Shown: positions 7,933 through 16,936, counted from the first letter of the stretch. The stretch is 64,000 bases of DNA from Sphingobacteriales bacterium (GCA_003963365.1 RXJG01000002.1:263190-327189); one strand, 5' to 3'. Program-made: numbers and translations. Notes: generated from the sequence alone by a model not told the origin.

Positions 7933-9399
7933 CTACTTTAGCGGTTTTGTATAGATTATCATCGGGATGTTAACCCGTCTGTTCTCAATGACAATGGGAT
8001 CAGGTGTTTCTTCAAGGATGATATGGTGATTACTGCCCGATGCTATGGAAAAATAACCCACTACTTCACTTAATCCATTTTCTAATCCATAAGTTTCAAC
8101 AATTTCTTTGAGTGTAACGGTTTCCTTTTTCTCCAACATTTCATTTATTCGCAGTGTTAGTTTCTTTTTATCAATTGCAAACTGGTCAAACAGAGATTTA
8201 AGGTCAGCTTCGCCGGATTCGGTACCCCCAAGGCCATCAGGGAAAAGGACATCTGTGATTTCATCTTTGCCTTCGTTAAGTTCCCACCGGTCAAACAGGT
8301 TAATAAAAGGCTCGTCTTCCACTTCTATAAACGTATCATTCTTGAATCTTGAATCAGAAAGTGTATAAGCCATTTGCCTGATTTCGCCGATTAATTCCAT
8401 AGCCCGTCTTCTTTCCAATAAATTCTTTTCTGCAAGAACCCGGCTTATTTTTTCACTTAGCTTACGGTTTGAATCAATAACTTTTTTACCTGAAGCATGC
8501 AGGTAACGCTTCAGATTTTTAAGAAAGCGGTCGTTGTTATAATCAATATTACGCTCCCTTAGCAGTTGGTAAAGCTGCTCTGTCAATTGGGAGAACTCTT
8601 GTTGTTTTTTTTCATCCATCAAAAATTCCCAAAAAGCTTTAAAGCTTTTTCCCTGGTCTTTTCCTTCAATTTCATCCAATGCATCCAAAGCAAATACAAG
8701 CAAAGAACCTTTTACTACATCCTTTTCTGTATATTTTCTCTGTATGTCTTTTCTTATCTGCTCAAAATTTTGTTCTACTTCAGTAAAATCGCTCAATAAC
8801 TCTCTTGCCATTTTATTCAATTCATAAAACTGCTCTTTGATTTCTGTATCATCAGATACAGAAGGTTTTTTCCCAAGTTTAAGAAGATTAATTTCATTTT
8901 CTATTTCCCATTTCTTTTTTTCTAATTCTTCAATACGCTGTTCAAGGTTTTCATTTCCATGTTCAATCATTTTCTGAAGCTTGTAAAAAATGTCTTTAAA
9001 GCGGCTGTTTGTTCCAACAAATTCCCGTTGCTCCAGGTCATCAATCCATTTCATTACTTTTTGTGTATCGCTGGTAAGCTCATGCAAGTCTTCGCCTTCA
9101 TCATTAGGGTACTTCCGCATAAATCCTGCATTACTCCATTTTTCAATATACTGCGCTGCTTTTATGGAATAATCATCAAATAATGAATTGGCATCTAGTT
9201 CATCATCTTTTTCCTGATATTCCAAATCTTCAAGATAGCCCTCCAGTTTATTTCGTAACTCAGTATTGCTAATCGTAGTAATGTGTCCTTCCCGAAAAAT
9301 TTTATAGAAAAAGGAAAGCATGAGAGGGGCACTTTTTGCCCTCAGAATAATGAGAGGACGAGCCGTTTTGAATTTTAAGGAAAGGTCATCGAAAGTCAT
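7933..9399 (-). CDS. jetA: Wadjet kleisin-like subunit JetA (DUF3375)
   Basis: This 488-residue protein opens MTFDDLSLKFKTARPLIIL with RAKSAPLMLSFFYKIF, as in DUF3375 proteins (JetA). It continues with helical and coiled-coil segments (around 140-215) and a C-terminal region with LKEIVETYGLENGLSEVVGY. JetA is the MukF-like kleisin that bridges the JetC heads. I chose the ATG at 9399; a TTG 15 bases upstream would add five residues. It is the first gene of the jetABCD operon, transcribed away from the DUF262 gene. Confidence 0.9.
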   Translation of the reverse strand: MTFDDLSLKFKTARPLIILRAKSAPLMLSFFYKIFREGHITTISNTELRNKLEGYLEDLEYQEKDDELDANSLFDDYSIKAAQYIEKWSNAGFMRKYPNDEGEDLHELTSDTQKVMKWIDDLEQREFVGTNSRFKDIFYKLQKMIEHGNENLEQRIEELEKKKWEIENEINLLKLGKKPSVSDDTEIKEQFYELNKMARELLSDFTEVEQNFEQIRKDIQRKYTEKDVVKGSLLVFALDALDEIEGKDQGKSFKAFWEFLMDEKKQQEFSQLTEQLYQLLRERNIDYNNDRFLKNLKRYLHASGKKVIDSNRKLSEKISRVLAEKNLLERRRAMELIGEIRQMAYTLSDSRFKNDTFIEVEDEPFINLFDRWELNEGKDEITDVLFPDGLGGTESGEADLKSLFDQFAIDKKKLTLRINEMLEKKETVTLKEIVETYGLENGLSEVVGYFSIASGSNHHIILEETPDPIVIENRRVNIPMIIYTKPLK

Positions 9400-9564
9400 T
9401 CCCGAAAATAACAAATTTTACCTTCTTTTCTTCATGACTATGAAAAGTAAGGGCAGAAAAGACGCTCTATATGAGGCAGTTATAATTAACATTGACAGAA
9501 TTATAAGTTAGAAAAATCCGGTTAATTTTATTGTTTCAATGTTCACAGTTAACAACCAAGCATT
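9400..9564. promoter_or_regulatory. Divergent promoter region between jetA and the DUF262 gene
   Basis: These 165 AT-rich bases separate the minus-strand Wadjet operon from the plus-strand DUF262 gene and must carry both promoters unless transcription enters from afar. On the minus strand TAAAATTTG just before jetA resembles the TAnnTTTG box with one extra base. I see no clear inverted-repeat operator and no regulator gene nearby. Confidence 0.4.
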
Positions 9565-11262
9565 ATGGCAATCTGGAAATCATGTAAAATATCGGATGTA
9601 ATTAACGAAATAGAAGAAGAGAAATTTGTTCTTCCCGTTATTCAAAGAAGACTGGTTTGGGATGAAGAAAAAATGGAATTGTTGTTTGATACGCTTCTGA
9701 AAGGAGATTCCTTTGGCGGTATTATGGTGATTGAAGAAGAAAAAGGAAGTAAACCGCTTTTTAATTACCGGGCTTTTACAAAAGATGGTGGCATTATTAG
9801 TTCGAGACAAGTAGATACATTAACTCAATTACAGAATTTTGTTATTGACGGACAACAGCGATTGCAATCTTTTTATATTGGATTAAAAGGAAGTATCAAT
9901 GGCAAAGTTTTGTATTTTGATTTGTTTAGCGATTATAACGAGGAATTTGAATTTAAGTTCGAGAAAGAAGAAAGTAAACTGCCAAAACAGTCAAAAGGAA
10001 ATGAAGACAGAACAATACCCGAACATAACTGGTATCTTGCAAGTTCCTTGTTGAAAAGATTAAAAGACACCAATGATGAAGACCAGGTAGCTGAAGAGAT
10101 AATAAAAGCACAAAATATTCAGGATGCCATTCAAAGAAAACATGTTGAGAAAAATGTAAAAGCATTTTATAAAAATACATTGACAGCAGATTGTCTCGGC
10201 ATTTCAAAAGTATCGGTAAATAAATCATTTGATGAAATAAGTAATAAACAAAGAATAGTGGAACTGTTCAGAAGATTGAATGATGGTGGTACCAAGCTGT
10301 CTTCTTTTGATTTGGTGGCGTCGGTGCTCAAGGGTTTTGAATGGGAGATGGAGAGTTTTTTGGAAGAAACATTAAAGAGCTATGAGGAAATCGGATTAAC
10401 ACAGGATAATCTTATCAAGTTGATATTTTTGCTGCAGGATAATCACAAAAAAGAAATGGCTGCCATTGAAGCAGCGGATGCACAGTTTGCGATAAAGAAC
10501 AGGGAAAGAATAAAAACTACACTGAAATGTCTCAAAGACTTTCTCATTAATTCAAAACTATATTATTATTATAAAGACGGCAACCGTTCATTTATCCCGT
10601 TATTCTTTATTGCTTATCATCTTTTTCATAAGCAAATCAGTGATGGAGAATTGGAAAAATACTTTGCCAATTTTGATGCTAAGAACACGGAGCACCCCAG
10701 AATGGAGAGGTGGATATACCATTCTCTGATTAATGGAGTATTCAAAAGCAAAGGAGCAGGATGGATACCCTACAAAACAGGCATCCGTAAGTTATTAGAT
10801 GCGATGCAGCATTTTAAGAATAAAGATTTTCCAACCGATGAATTGTTTAAGGTTTATGCTGACCATCCAATAACATTTACCAGAACGTACACTATTGATA
10901 ATCTCGATGAATTAGAAAGTTCATTTGTTTATTACCTTATGTACGACAGAGGACAAACGATAAGGATAAATGATATTGACCACATCATGCCTAAATCAGT
11001 ATTGGAGCCTTTAAAGTTTGAATCAGTAAAAATCAATAGCATCAAAAACTTTCAACTGATAGATTTCAGCACTAACCGGGGATTAAAAAATGCAAGCCCG
11101 TTCAAAGATTGGATTAATAATCATGTAACAGATAAAGCTGCCTTTGTAAAGCGTCATTTAATTCCTGCTGATGAAACGTTGTGGACAGAGGATAAATTTG
11201 AAGACTTTGCTAATGCAAGAGCGAACCTGATTTTGAATTGCATTTTAACACACTTGAAATAG
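9565..11262 (+). CDS. DUF262/DUF1524 protein, GmrSD-type restriction enzyme family
   Basis: This 565-residue protein carries the N-terminal DUF262 signature: QRRLVW at 27-32 and the nucleotide-binding motif IDGQQRL at 94-100. Near the C-terminus it has a DUF1524-like HNH nuclease motif: DHIMPKS starting at Asp472 (His473), then an Asn-rich stretch (NFQLIDFSTNRGLKN). Fused GmrS-GmrD proteins are type IV restriction enzymes that cut glucosylated or otherwise modified phage DNA using NTPs. The modification targeted here is unknown. The divergent position next to Wadjet marks a small defence island. All recognised motifs are present. Confidence 0.85.
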   Translation: MAIWKSCKISDVINEIEEEKFVLPVIQRRLVWDEEKMELLFDTLLKGDSFGGIMVIEEEKGSKPLFNYRAFTKDGGIISSRQVDTLTQLQNFVIDGQQRLQSFYIGLKGSINGKVLYFDLFSDYNEEFEFKFEKEESKLPKQSKGNEDRTIPEHNWYLASSLLKRLKDTNDEDQVAEEIIKAQNIQDAIQRKHVEKNVKAFYKNTLTADCLGISKVSVNKSFDEISNKQRIVELFRRLNDGGTKLSSFDLVASVLKGFEWEMESFLEETLKSYEEIGLTQDNLIKLIFLLQDNHKKEMAAIEAADAQFAIKNRERIKTTLKCLKDFLINSKLYYYYKDGNRSFIPLFFIAYHLFHKQISDGELEKYFANFDAKNTEHPRMERWIYHSLINGVFKSKGAGWIPYKTGIRKLLDAMQHFKNKDFPTDELFKVYADHPITFTRTYTIDNLDELESSFVYYLMYDRGQTIRINDIDHIMPKSVLEPLKFESVKINSIKNFQLIDFSTNRGLKNASPFKDWINNHVTDKAAFVKRHLIPADETLWTEDKFEDFANARANLILNCILTHLK

Positions 11263-11314
11263 CTTTTAGAATTGACTGTAACAATGTTTAATATCACTTT
11301 TTTATAAGGATGCG

Positions 11315-11743
11315 ATGAAAGACAGATTATTTAAGAATCTCCTGCACACCGCCGAAGGTTATGTTGTTCTCAATTCGGGAGGGCAGCTTACGAAAGGATA
11401 TAAGCCTGATACCGTTTTGCAAAAGGGGAATGAGTACATCATTATGGAGTGTGACACAGGCACAAGTCGTAAAGGTTATTTGGGTGCAATGCTGAAAGCA
11501 GCAAGATTCTTGACCGATGAAAAGAATGGAATACTAATACTGGTAATAAAAGAGAAACCTAATACAACGGTTAAGCAAATTGCAGAACATCTTCGGGAAT
11601 ATTTGGCATGGCTAAAGCCACTTACCAACCTGAGAGTGGTTTACATAATAGAAACAACGAAGTATTGCTCTGATAAAATCCCTTTGAAACTTTTAAGTTC
11701 AGAATTTAAAAGATGCGCCGTTACGATTAAGGGCGAGGTTTAA
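11315..11743 (+). CDS. Small protein, possible PD-(D/E)XK-like nuclease
   Basis: This 142-residue protein is not assigned to a family with confidence. It has KPDTVL at 29-34, then after about nine residues a hydrophobic strand ending in an acidic patch (YIIMECDTG), and then GTSRKGYLGAMLKAARF. That spacing of PD and E/D resembles the PD-(D/E)XK nuclease core, although the usual lysine is replaced. The C-terminal half has alternating strands and helices (GILILVIKE, LRVVYIIE). It is 52 bases downstream of the GmrSD-like gene on the same strand, so it may belong to the defence unit. Its last four bases overlap the convergent small gene. Confidence 0.55.
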   Translation: MKDRLFKNLLHTAEGYVVLNSGGQLTKGYKPDTVLQKGNEYIIMECDTGTSRKGYLGAMLKAARFLTDEKNGILILVIKEKPNTTVKQIAEHLREYLAWLKPLTNLRVVYIIETTKYCSDKIPLKLLSSEFKRCAVTIKGEV

Positions 11744-11907
11744 AAATATGTGCTCATCCCAAATTTAAATCCTGCCAGCTTAGCTGGTGGGTTACCCAAA
11801 ATTACTAATGGCGTTTCGTCAAGATAGCGGTATAATTCCGGGTAGTCAGTTTCAATTTTTGCAGTTAGCAGGATTATTTCCTGCATCAGTTCATTAAGTT
11901 TTTTCAT
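11740..11907 (-). CDS. Conserved-looking 55-residue small protein
   Basis: The 55-residue ORF starts MKKLNELMQEIILLTAKIE, followed by DYPELYRYLDETP. The amphipathic helix and the short YPELYRYL motif resemble a family of roughly 55-residue Bacteroidota miniproteins of unknown function often found near metal genes. It begins 15 bases after the stop of the DUF302 gene, so it is probably the last gene of that unit. It converges with the putative nuclease gene and overlaps its last bases. The ATG is preceded by AT-rich sequence without a Shine-Dalgarno motif. No function is proposed. Confidence 0.6.
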   Translation of the reverse strand: MKKLNELMQEIILLTAKIETDYPELYRYLDETPLVILGNPPAKLAGFKFGMSTYF

Positions 11908-11922
11908 TACAATAAGATGTCA

Positions 11923-12309
11923 TTAAACCAAATCAATAACCTGTTTTAATTTTTCCCGTACCTGCTCAGCAATATCTTTCAAACCGGGATTTTCTATTGC
12001 CTGCATGGAAGCAATAGGATCCACAGCTGAAACCTCTATTTTACCAGACTCTTTTTCCTGAACAATGACATTGCAGGGTAACATAGTTCCTATTTTGTCT
12101 TCAGTTTGCAATGCTTTGTATGCAAAAGTCGGGTTGCAGGCACCAAGTATTTTATAATTATAAAAGTCAGCATCCAGTTTCTTTTTTAATGTTGCTTTTA
12201 TATCAATTTCTGTGAGCACTCCAAACCCCTCAGCTTTTAATGATTCAATTACCCTTTCAATGATTTCTTGAAAGTTTCCTGTTACTGTTTTTGTGAAATA
12301 ATAGTTCAT
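11923..12309 (-). CDS. DUF302 domain protein
   Basis: This 128-residue protein matches the DUF302 pattern: an N-terminal region predicted to end in GFGVLTEIDI, then the characteristic LGACNPTFAYKALQTE and LLPCNV-like (MLPCNVIVQE) segments with two conserved cysteines. DUF302 proteins are small, soluble, often next to redox or metal genes, and of unknown function. I chose the internal ATG at 12309 because it yields MNYYFTKTV, typical of the family; the open frame runs 51 codons further upstream without family resemblance and across a candidate promoter. It sits downstream of the Zn/Cd ATPase gene. Confidence 0.85.
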   Translation of the reverse strand: MNYYFTKTVTGNFQEIIERVIESLKAEGFGVLTEIDIKATLKKKLDADFYNYKILGACNPTFAYKALQTEDKIGTMLPCNVIVQEKESGKIEVSAVDPIASMQAIENPGLKDIAEQVREKLKQVIDLV

Positions 12310-12362
12310 ATAATTTGTTTTAGAAAAATATTTTATAAAATTGTATTGAAAGGTTGATATTA

Positions 12363-12370
12363 CAAATTTA
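12363..12370 (-). promoter_or_regulatory. Candidate -7 element (TAAATTTG) for the DUF302 gene
   Basis: The minus strand carries TAAATTTG, an exact match to TAnnTTTG, 53 bases upstream of the chosen ATG at 12309. No convincing -33 element is seen. It supports the internal start codon and separate transcription from the ATPase gene. Confidence 0.35.
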
Positions 12371-12486
12371 TCGCAGGTTCTGTAAATTCCTCTGACCCGT
12401 TCTTTTTCCGAAAAAAGATTAATCGAAGTCATCGGAAGCACCGCTGCAAATAACAATTTCAATAGCTTATTGTGAATTTGAGAATT

Positions 12487-14487
12487 TTAAAATTTCATTC
12501 TTTGTATCCTTACTGCATTCAATATTGCCAGCATTGCTACTCCCACATCAGCAAATACAGCTTCCCACATAGTGGCCAAGCCACCGGCGCCAAGAATCAA
12601 TACAATTAATTTTACCGTAAACGCTACCCCGATATTTTGCCATACAATTTTTGTGGTGGCTTTACCAATTCGTATTGCAGTGGCAATTTTGGATGGATGG
12701 TCGGTTTGTATGATAACATCTGCTGTTTCAATAGCCGCATCGCTGCCCAGGCCACCCATTGCAATTCCCACATCACTCAAAGCAAGCACAGGCGCATCAT
12801 TAATACCATCACCTACAAAAGCCACAACATTCATTTTATCCTGCTTAAGGGCTTCAACTTTTTGTACTTTATTTTCGGGCAGCAGGTCGCCATAGGCTTT
12901 ATCAATACCCAAATATTTTGCTACTTTATCTACAACAGCTTGTTTATCGCCGCTAAGCATGGTAGCTTTTACATTCAGTTTATGCAAGGTATCAACAGCC
13001 TGTTTACTGTCCTCTTTTATTTCATCAGCTATGGTTAAGTAGCCAGCCAGTTTTCTGTCAATGGCAACAATAACGATAGTATCCACGATTTTTCTTAGTC
13101 CATCATTCACCGGTACTTTCATCATATCCATCAGTTTTACATTACCGGCCAGCACTTCCTTTCCATTCACTTCTCCTTTTAACCCGTGGCCGCTAATTTC
13201 TTCCAAAGCATCAACCTGTATTTTATCAAAGTTATTATTTGCATATTCCACCACTGCTTTTGCAACAGGGTGGGTTGATTTTGCTTCTAAAGCAGCAGCC
13301 AGCGGTAACCATTCCACTTCAGATATATCATAGCTCTCCACTTCCTGTACTTTAAATACAGCTTTGGTAAGTGTGCCAGTTTTATCCATTACCACCTGGT
13401 TTATTTTAGTCATTAAATCCAAATAGTTGGAGCCTTTGAATAAAATACCACTTCGTGAGGCTGCGCCAATACCTCCGAAATAGCCTAACGGGATAGATAT
13501 TACCAATGCACATGGGCAACTGATTACCAAAAATATCAGGGCCCTGTATAGCCATGTATTGAACACATAGTTTTCTACAAATAACCAGGGGATAAGTGCA
13601 ATGCCTATAGCAAGAAATACAACAATAGGGGTATATATTCTTGCAAACTTCCGGATGAATTGTTCTGTTTTTGCTTTCCTGGTCGTAGCATCCTGTACAA
13701 GTGTCAGTATTCTTGCAAGGGAAGAGTCATTGAATAATTTTGTTACTTTTAACTCTACTACTTTTTCCTGGTTAATCATACCAGCCAGTACTGGTTCACC
13801 TTTGATAAAGGTGGAGGGTTTGCTTTCACCGGTTAATGCTGAAGTATTGAATGAACTTCCTTCGCTTAACATTTCACCATCCAATGGAACTCTTTCACCA
13901 ACTTTTATCTGAATGGTTTCACCAACTTTTACACTTTCAGGCGGAAGATTGACGTAGATACCATTTCTTAACACATCGGCGCTATCTGGTCTTACATCCA
14001 GTAATGCCTTGATGCTTCTTTTAGCACGGTTTACAGCAGCATCCTGGAATAATTCCCCCACCGCATAGAAAAGCATTACTGCAACGCCTTCGGGATATTG
14101 GCCAATATAAAATGCACCAATGGTGGCAACACTCATTAAAAAGAATTCTGTAAATACATCTCCCTTAATGGCTGTTTTTATTCCTCTTATCACTACTGGT
14201 AAACCCACAGGCAGGTATGCTGTGATGTAATATGAAAGACGAACCCACCCAGAAAACCATGATGGCGTTGGCTTAATCCAGTTATCCAATGCAATACCTG
14301 CTATTAATAAAACAAAACTTATAATGGCAGGTAACCAAGGCCTGATGCCGCTGCCTTCTTCCTCACCGTGGTCGTGACCATCCTCTTTATTATGCAGTGA
14401 AACCGCTTTTGTTTCGTTGAGTTTTTCGTCCAGGTCACAGCAGGCTTCCTGCTCTGCAATTTTTGTTTCATCGTGTTTATGTGCCAT
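12487..14487 (-). CDS. P1B-type heavy-metal ATPase, Zn/Cd/Pb class
   Basis: This 666-residue integral membrane pump has the metal-site CPC motif in SCPCALVIS, the phosphorylation site DKTGTLTK, TGES in the actuator domain, and the hinge GDGINDAP. The CPC motif plus the lysine in TM7 (FTVKLIVL) and DVG in TM8 are the marks of P1B-2 pumps exporting Zn2+, Cd2+ or Pb2+. There is no N-terminal ferredoxin-like HMA domain with CxxC; instead a short His- and acid-rich tail (MAHKHDE, HNKEDGHDHGEEEG) with a CC pair may bind metal. I chose the ATG at 14487. It follows the NicO/UreH-like gene after 10 bases, suggesting an operon. Confidence 0.92.
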   Translation of the reverse strand: MAHKHDETKIAEQEACCDLDEKLNETKAVSLHNKEDGHDHGEEEGSGIRPWLPAIISFVLLIAGIALDNWIKPTPSWFSGWVRLSYYITAYLPVGLPVVIRGIKTAIKGDVFTEFFLMSVATIGAFYIGQYPEGVAVMLFYAVGELFQDAAVNRAKRSIKALLDVRPDSADVLRNGIYVNLPPESVKVGETIQIKVGERVPLDGEMLSEGSSFNTSALTGESKPSTFIKGEPVLAGMINQEKVVELKVTKLFNDSSLARILTLVQDATTRKAKTEQFIRKFARIYTPIVVFLAIGIALIPWLFVENYVFNTWLYRALIFLVISCPCALVISIPLGYFGGIGAASRSGILFKGSNYLDLMTKINQVVMDKTGTLTKAVFKVQEVESYDISEVEWLPLAAALEAKSTHPVAKAVVEYANNNFDKIQVDALEEISGHGLKGEVNGKEVLAGNVKLMDMMKVPVNDGLRKIVDTIVIVAIDRKLAGYLTIADEIKEDSKQAVDTLHKLNVKATMLSGDKQAVVDKVAKYLGIDKAYGDLLPENKVQKVEALKQDKMNVVAFVGDGINDAPVLALSDVGIAMGGLGSDAAIETADVIIQTDHPSKIATAIRIGKATTKIVWQNIGVAFTVKLIVLILGAGGLATMWEAVFADVGVAMLAILNAVRIQRMKF

Positions 14488-14497
14488 AATACTATGT

Positions 14498-15115
14498 TTA
14501 GTGTAAGAAAAATGTAACAATACCTACTATAATTAATACCATGCCGGTAATGCGTTTTTCATTGTGTTCAATAAATTGTGAGTTCATCATTTGCACTCCT
14601 TTAAATGCAAGCATTACAAGAGTAATTATTCCTGTGATGCTGATTGTTGCATATACAATCGCCAGCAATAAAATATCGTCCCACCCATAAGCACCTGCTG
14701 CAAGAAAAAGACTTTCTACTTCCAGGCAAGGAGACAGAAACATCATTACTGTAAAAATTAATACCCATTTTGTTTTTGATTTTTTATACTGCAGTACGTC
14801 CTTGTTGGCAACATGATGATGGTGGGGCAGGTTAACAGTAAAGTATATCAATCCGAAAATTATCAATAGTACAGGTACAATTACATGCACATATCCTTCA
14901 TATTGATGTGCCAGTTTTGAGCCTACCATTCCCAATGCAATTCCAAGGATAACAGTACCCATCACATGGGCGGATGCAGTGATGGAAGCCACCAGCATCA
15001 ATTCATATTTCTCCCATTTTTCCGACCGGGCAATAGCCACTAAAGGCAACCAATGGTTGGGGATGAGGGCATGTGTAATGCCTAATAATATGGTGCCTGT
15101 TATAATGCTATACAT
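14498..15115 (-). CDS. NicO/UreH-like membrane protein, putative metal transporter
   Basis: This 205-residue protein has about six hydrophobic segments. It begins with GITHALIPNHWLPL, resembling the His-rich first helix motif of NicO/RcnA nickel-cobalt exporters and UreH-type proteins. A cytoplasmic His cluster (LPHHHHVANK) separates the two halves, and a Cys/Glu-containing segment (SPCLEVESLFLAAGAYG) follows. The role is likely divalent metal movement across the inner membrane, or thiol/metal handling as in DsbD-like relatives; the substrate is not determined. It is 10 bases upstream of the Zn/Cd ATPase start. Confidence 0.7.
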   Translation of the reverse strand: MYSIITGTILLGITHALIPNHWLPLVAIARSEKWEKYELMLVASITASAHVMGTVILGIALGMVGSKLAHQYEGYVHVIVPVLLIIFGLIYFTVNLPHHHHVANKDVLQYKKSKTKWVLIFTVMMFLSPCLEVESLFLAAGAYGWDDILLLAIVYATISITGIITLVMLAFKGVQMMNSQFIEHNEKRITGMVLIIVGIVTFFLH

Positions 15116-15154
15116 GTTACAGAACAGTTGTTATACATTTATTTTTTAAAAAAA

Positions 15155-15622
15155 TTAATTACTGTTGGTGTTTTCATTATGCTTGTTTATCATTTTCTTT
15201 TTCCAGTTAATGTACCGATGCTGGTGGTGCAACGAAAGAAGAAAATACAATGCAATTGCCCCAACAATAGCGATGATAAACATGTTGAGGCCAATTGCTA
15301 CACCAACTGCTGCGGTACACCAAATAGTTGCGGCAGTTGTAAGTCCATGTGATGTTCCGGCACTGCTGTCCCGATAGATAATACCAGCCCCAAGAAAACC
15401 CACACCTGTAACAATATTGGCTATTACCCTTGAAGCAGCTGACACATCACTAACAAGATGGGCCGCAATAGCAGTAAATAAAGTTGCACCGATACAAACG
15501 GCAGCGTAGGTTCTGATGCCGGCATCACGGCCATGCTTTTCCCTGTCAAGCCCAATAAAAGCTCCAAGCAGGAATGAGACGATGAGTTTAGCCACAATAA
15601 TTAGTTCAATTTGTATATCCAT
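15155..15622 (-). CDS. MgtC/SapB family membrane protein
   Basis: This 155-residue protein has four to five transmembrane segments and the MgtC/SapB core: GAFIGLDREKHGRDAGIRTY followed by VGFLGAGIIYRD and GLTTAATIWCTAAVGVAIG. MgtC-like proteins affect Mg2+ homeostasis and membrane ATPase activity; the small SapB-type versions are uncharacterised. I chose the ATG at 15622. An upstream in-frame ATG would add 21 residues encoded by the dispersed palindromic repeat at 15647-15725, so that longer version is probably an artefact. It lies between the adaptor gene and the NicO-like gene. Confidence 0.85.
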   Translation of the reverse strand: MDIQIELIIVAKLIVSFLLGAFIGLDREKHGRDAGIRTYAAVCIGATLFTAIAAHLVSDVSAASRVIANIVTGVGFLGAGIIYRDSSAGTSHGLTTAATIWCTAAVGVAIGLNMFIIAIVGAIALYFLLSLHHQHRYINWKKKMINKHNENTNSN

Positions 15623-15646
15623 TCTGGATGTATTATTATCTGATTT

Positions 15647-15725
15647 TTGGTGGGTGCGGAAACCCTGCCACTCAAGGTTTTCCATTTTAAAACGGGATAA
15701 AACAAGGCAGGGCCCCGACCCATGT
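15647..15725 (-). repeat. Dispersed palindromic repeat, copy 1
   Basis: This 79-bp sequence recurs at 30491-30570 with a single substitution and one extra C. It folds as a long interrupted hairpin: TGGGT 15651-15655 pairs with ACCCA 15718-15722, and CCCTGCC 15663-15669 pairs with GGCAGGG 15706-15712. It lies 5 bases after the stop of the RND adaptor gene on the minus strand and contains an ATG that spuriously extends the MgtC-like gene. Its small size, near identity of copies and position suggest a REP-like or short non-autonomous mobile element. Confidence 0.85.
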
Positions 15726-15730
15726 AATAT

Positions 15731-16936
15731 TTAATCTTCTTCCACATTATTCATCTTTGATAACAAATCATAAGCTCCATTTACTACTATTTTACTGTTT
15801 CTGTCAAATCCTTCGGGCAAAATCACTTCTGTGTAGCCATTTTCTGAAACACCAATGGTTACTTCAATTCTTTTGAACGGAAGATGCTTTTCAGTTACCT
15901 CTCCCTTTTTCCTTTCATCAGTTTTTTGTTCTTCTTTTATTTCATTTGCTGCAATAAAAATGTAAGATTTACCTGCCGATTGTACAATGGCTTTATCGGG
16001 AAGGGCGGTAGTAGTGGCAACACCTGTTTCTACAATTCCTTTCAAATACATGCCCGGCAACAGATTCTTATCTTCCTGCAACAGGTGTCCGTGCAGCCGA
16101 ACCGTTCTTTCAGCACTGATTTCCCTGCCAATTAAATACACTTCTGCAAAACGTTCCTTTGTTTCATTGTTCAACACAAAACGGATTTTCTGGCCTATTT
16201 TCAATTTCGGAACATCTTTTTCAAAAATGATAAGCTCTGCATGAAGATGGCGGGTATCTACAATTTCAAACAGCTCTTGGTTAGCATTTACAAACTTGCC
16301 TATGTTCACCAGCACCTTGGTAACATAGCCTGATATGGGAGCATAAATATTTGCCCTGCCTGAGATATTTGCCGGATTTATTTTATCAGGATTGATATTG
16401 ATGAGTTGCAACTTAGACTTTAAGCCCTGTATCCTTGCCATCATACTATTATATTCACTGCTGGCTTTTTGTAATGTTTTTTTTGCATTTACATTTTCTT
16501 TTGCCAATTCCTGTTGCCGTTCATATTCTTCTTTGAGATATATCAACTGACTCTTATAATCCAGATAATCCTGCTGAAGCTGGATGAATTCAGGGTTTTC
16601 AAGTACTGCTATTACTTCGCCTTTTACTACTGGTTTACCTTGCAGTAAATCGGTACTTTTTAAGGTACCTCCATAGGGAGAAGAAACAGTTAGTAACTGT
16701 TGTGGAGGAACATCCAGTACCCCCGATGCCCGGATAACGCTGCTTAGATTTTTATCCTCTACAACTCCGTATTGTATGTTTACTGTTTTGAACTGCTCTT
16801 CTGACAAGTTTACCATATCCGCTTCTTTGGTTTCCCCAGCCGGGGCAGTTTCTGCATTGCCTTTAGAAGAGCAGGATGAAAGCCATACAATGGCAGCTGT
16901 GAGTAGTATCAGTGAACTTAAAAATTTCTGTTTCAT
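15731..16936 (-). CDS. RND efflux periplasmic adaptor (CzcB-like lipoprotein)
   Basis: This 401-residue adaptor begins with a lipoprotein signal (LLTAAIVWLSSCSSKG). It then has the lipoyl/barrel-sandwich halves (VSSPYGGTLKSTDLLQGKPV and ANIYAPISGYVTKVLVNIG) on either side of an alpha-hairpin rich in Gln/Lys/Glu, and a beta-barrel domain (IGQKIRFVLNN). In tripartite pumps it links the inner-membrane RND permease to the outer-membrane channel. It starts 24 bases after the stop of the CzcA-TolC gene, so the two are co-transcribed. No N-terminal metal-binding module is present, unlike the adaptors at 47.8-50.4 kb. Substrate is probably Co/Zn/Cd or Cu. Confidence 0.9.
   Translation of the reverse strand: MKQKFLSSLILLTAAIVWLSSCSSKGNAETAPAGETKEADMVNLSEEQFKTVNIQYGVVEDKNLSSVIRASGVLDVPPQQLLTVSSPYGGTLKSTDLLQGKPVVKGEVIAVLENPEFIQLQQDYLDYKSQLIYLKEEYERQQELAKENVNAKKTLQKASSEYNSMMARIQGLKSKLQLININPDKINPANISGRANIYAPISGYVTKVLVNIGKFVNANQELFEIVDTRHLHAELIIFEKDVPKLKIGQKIRFVLNNETKERFAEVYLIGREISAERTVRLHGHLLQEDKNLLPGMYLKGIVETGVATTTALPDKAIVQSAGKSYIFIAANEIKEEQKTDERKKGEVTEKHLPFKRIEVTIGVSENGYTEVILPEGFDRNSKIVVNGAYDLLSKMNNVEED

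Noticed and set aside
15622..15685. Longer N-terminus of the MgtC-like protein
   Set aside because: The extra 21 residues are encoded largely by the dispersed palindromic repeat and do not belong to the family.
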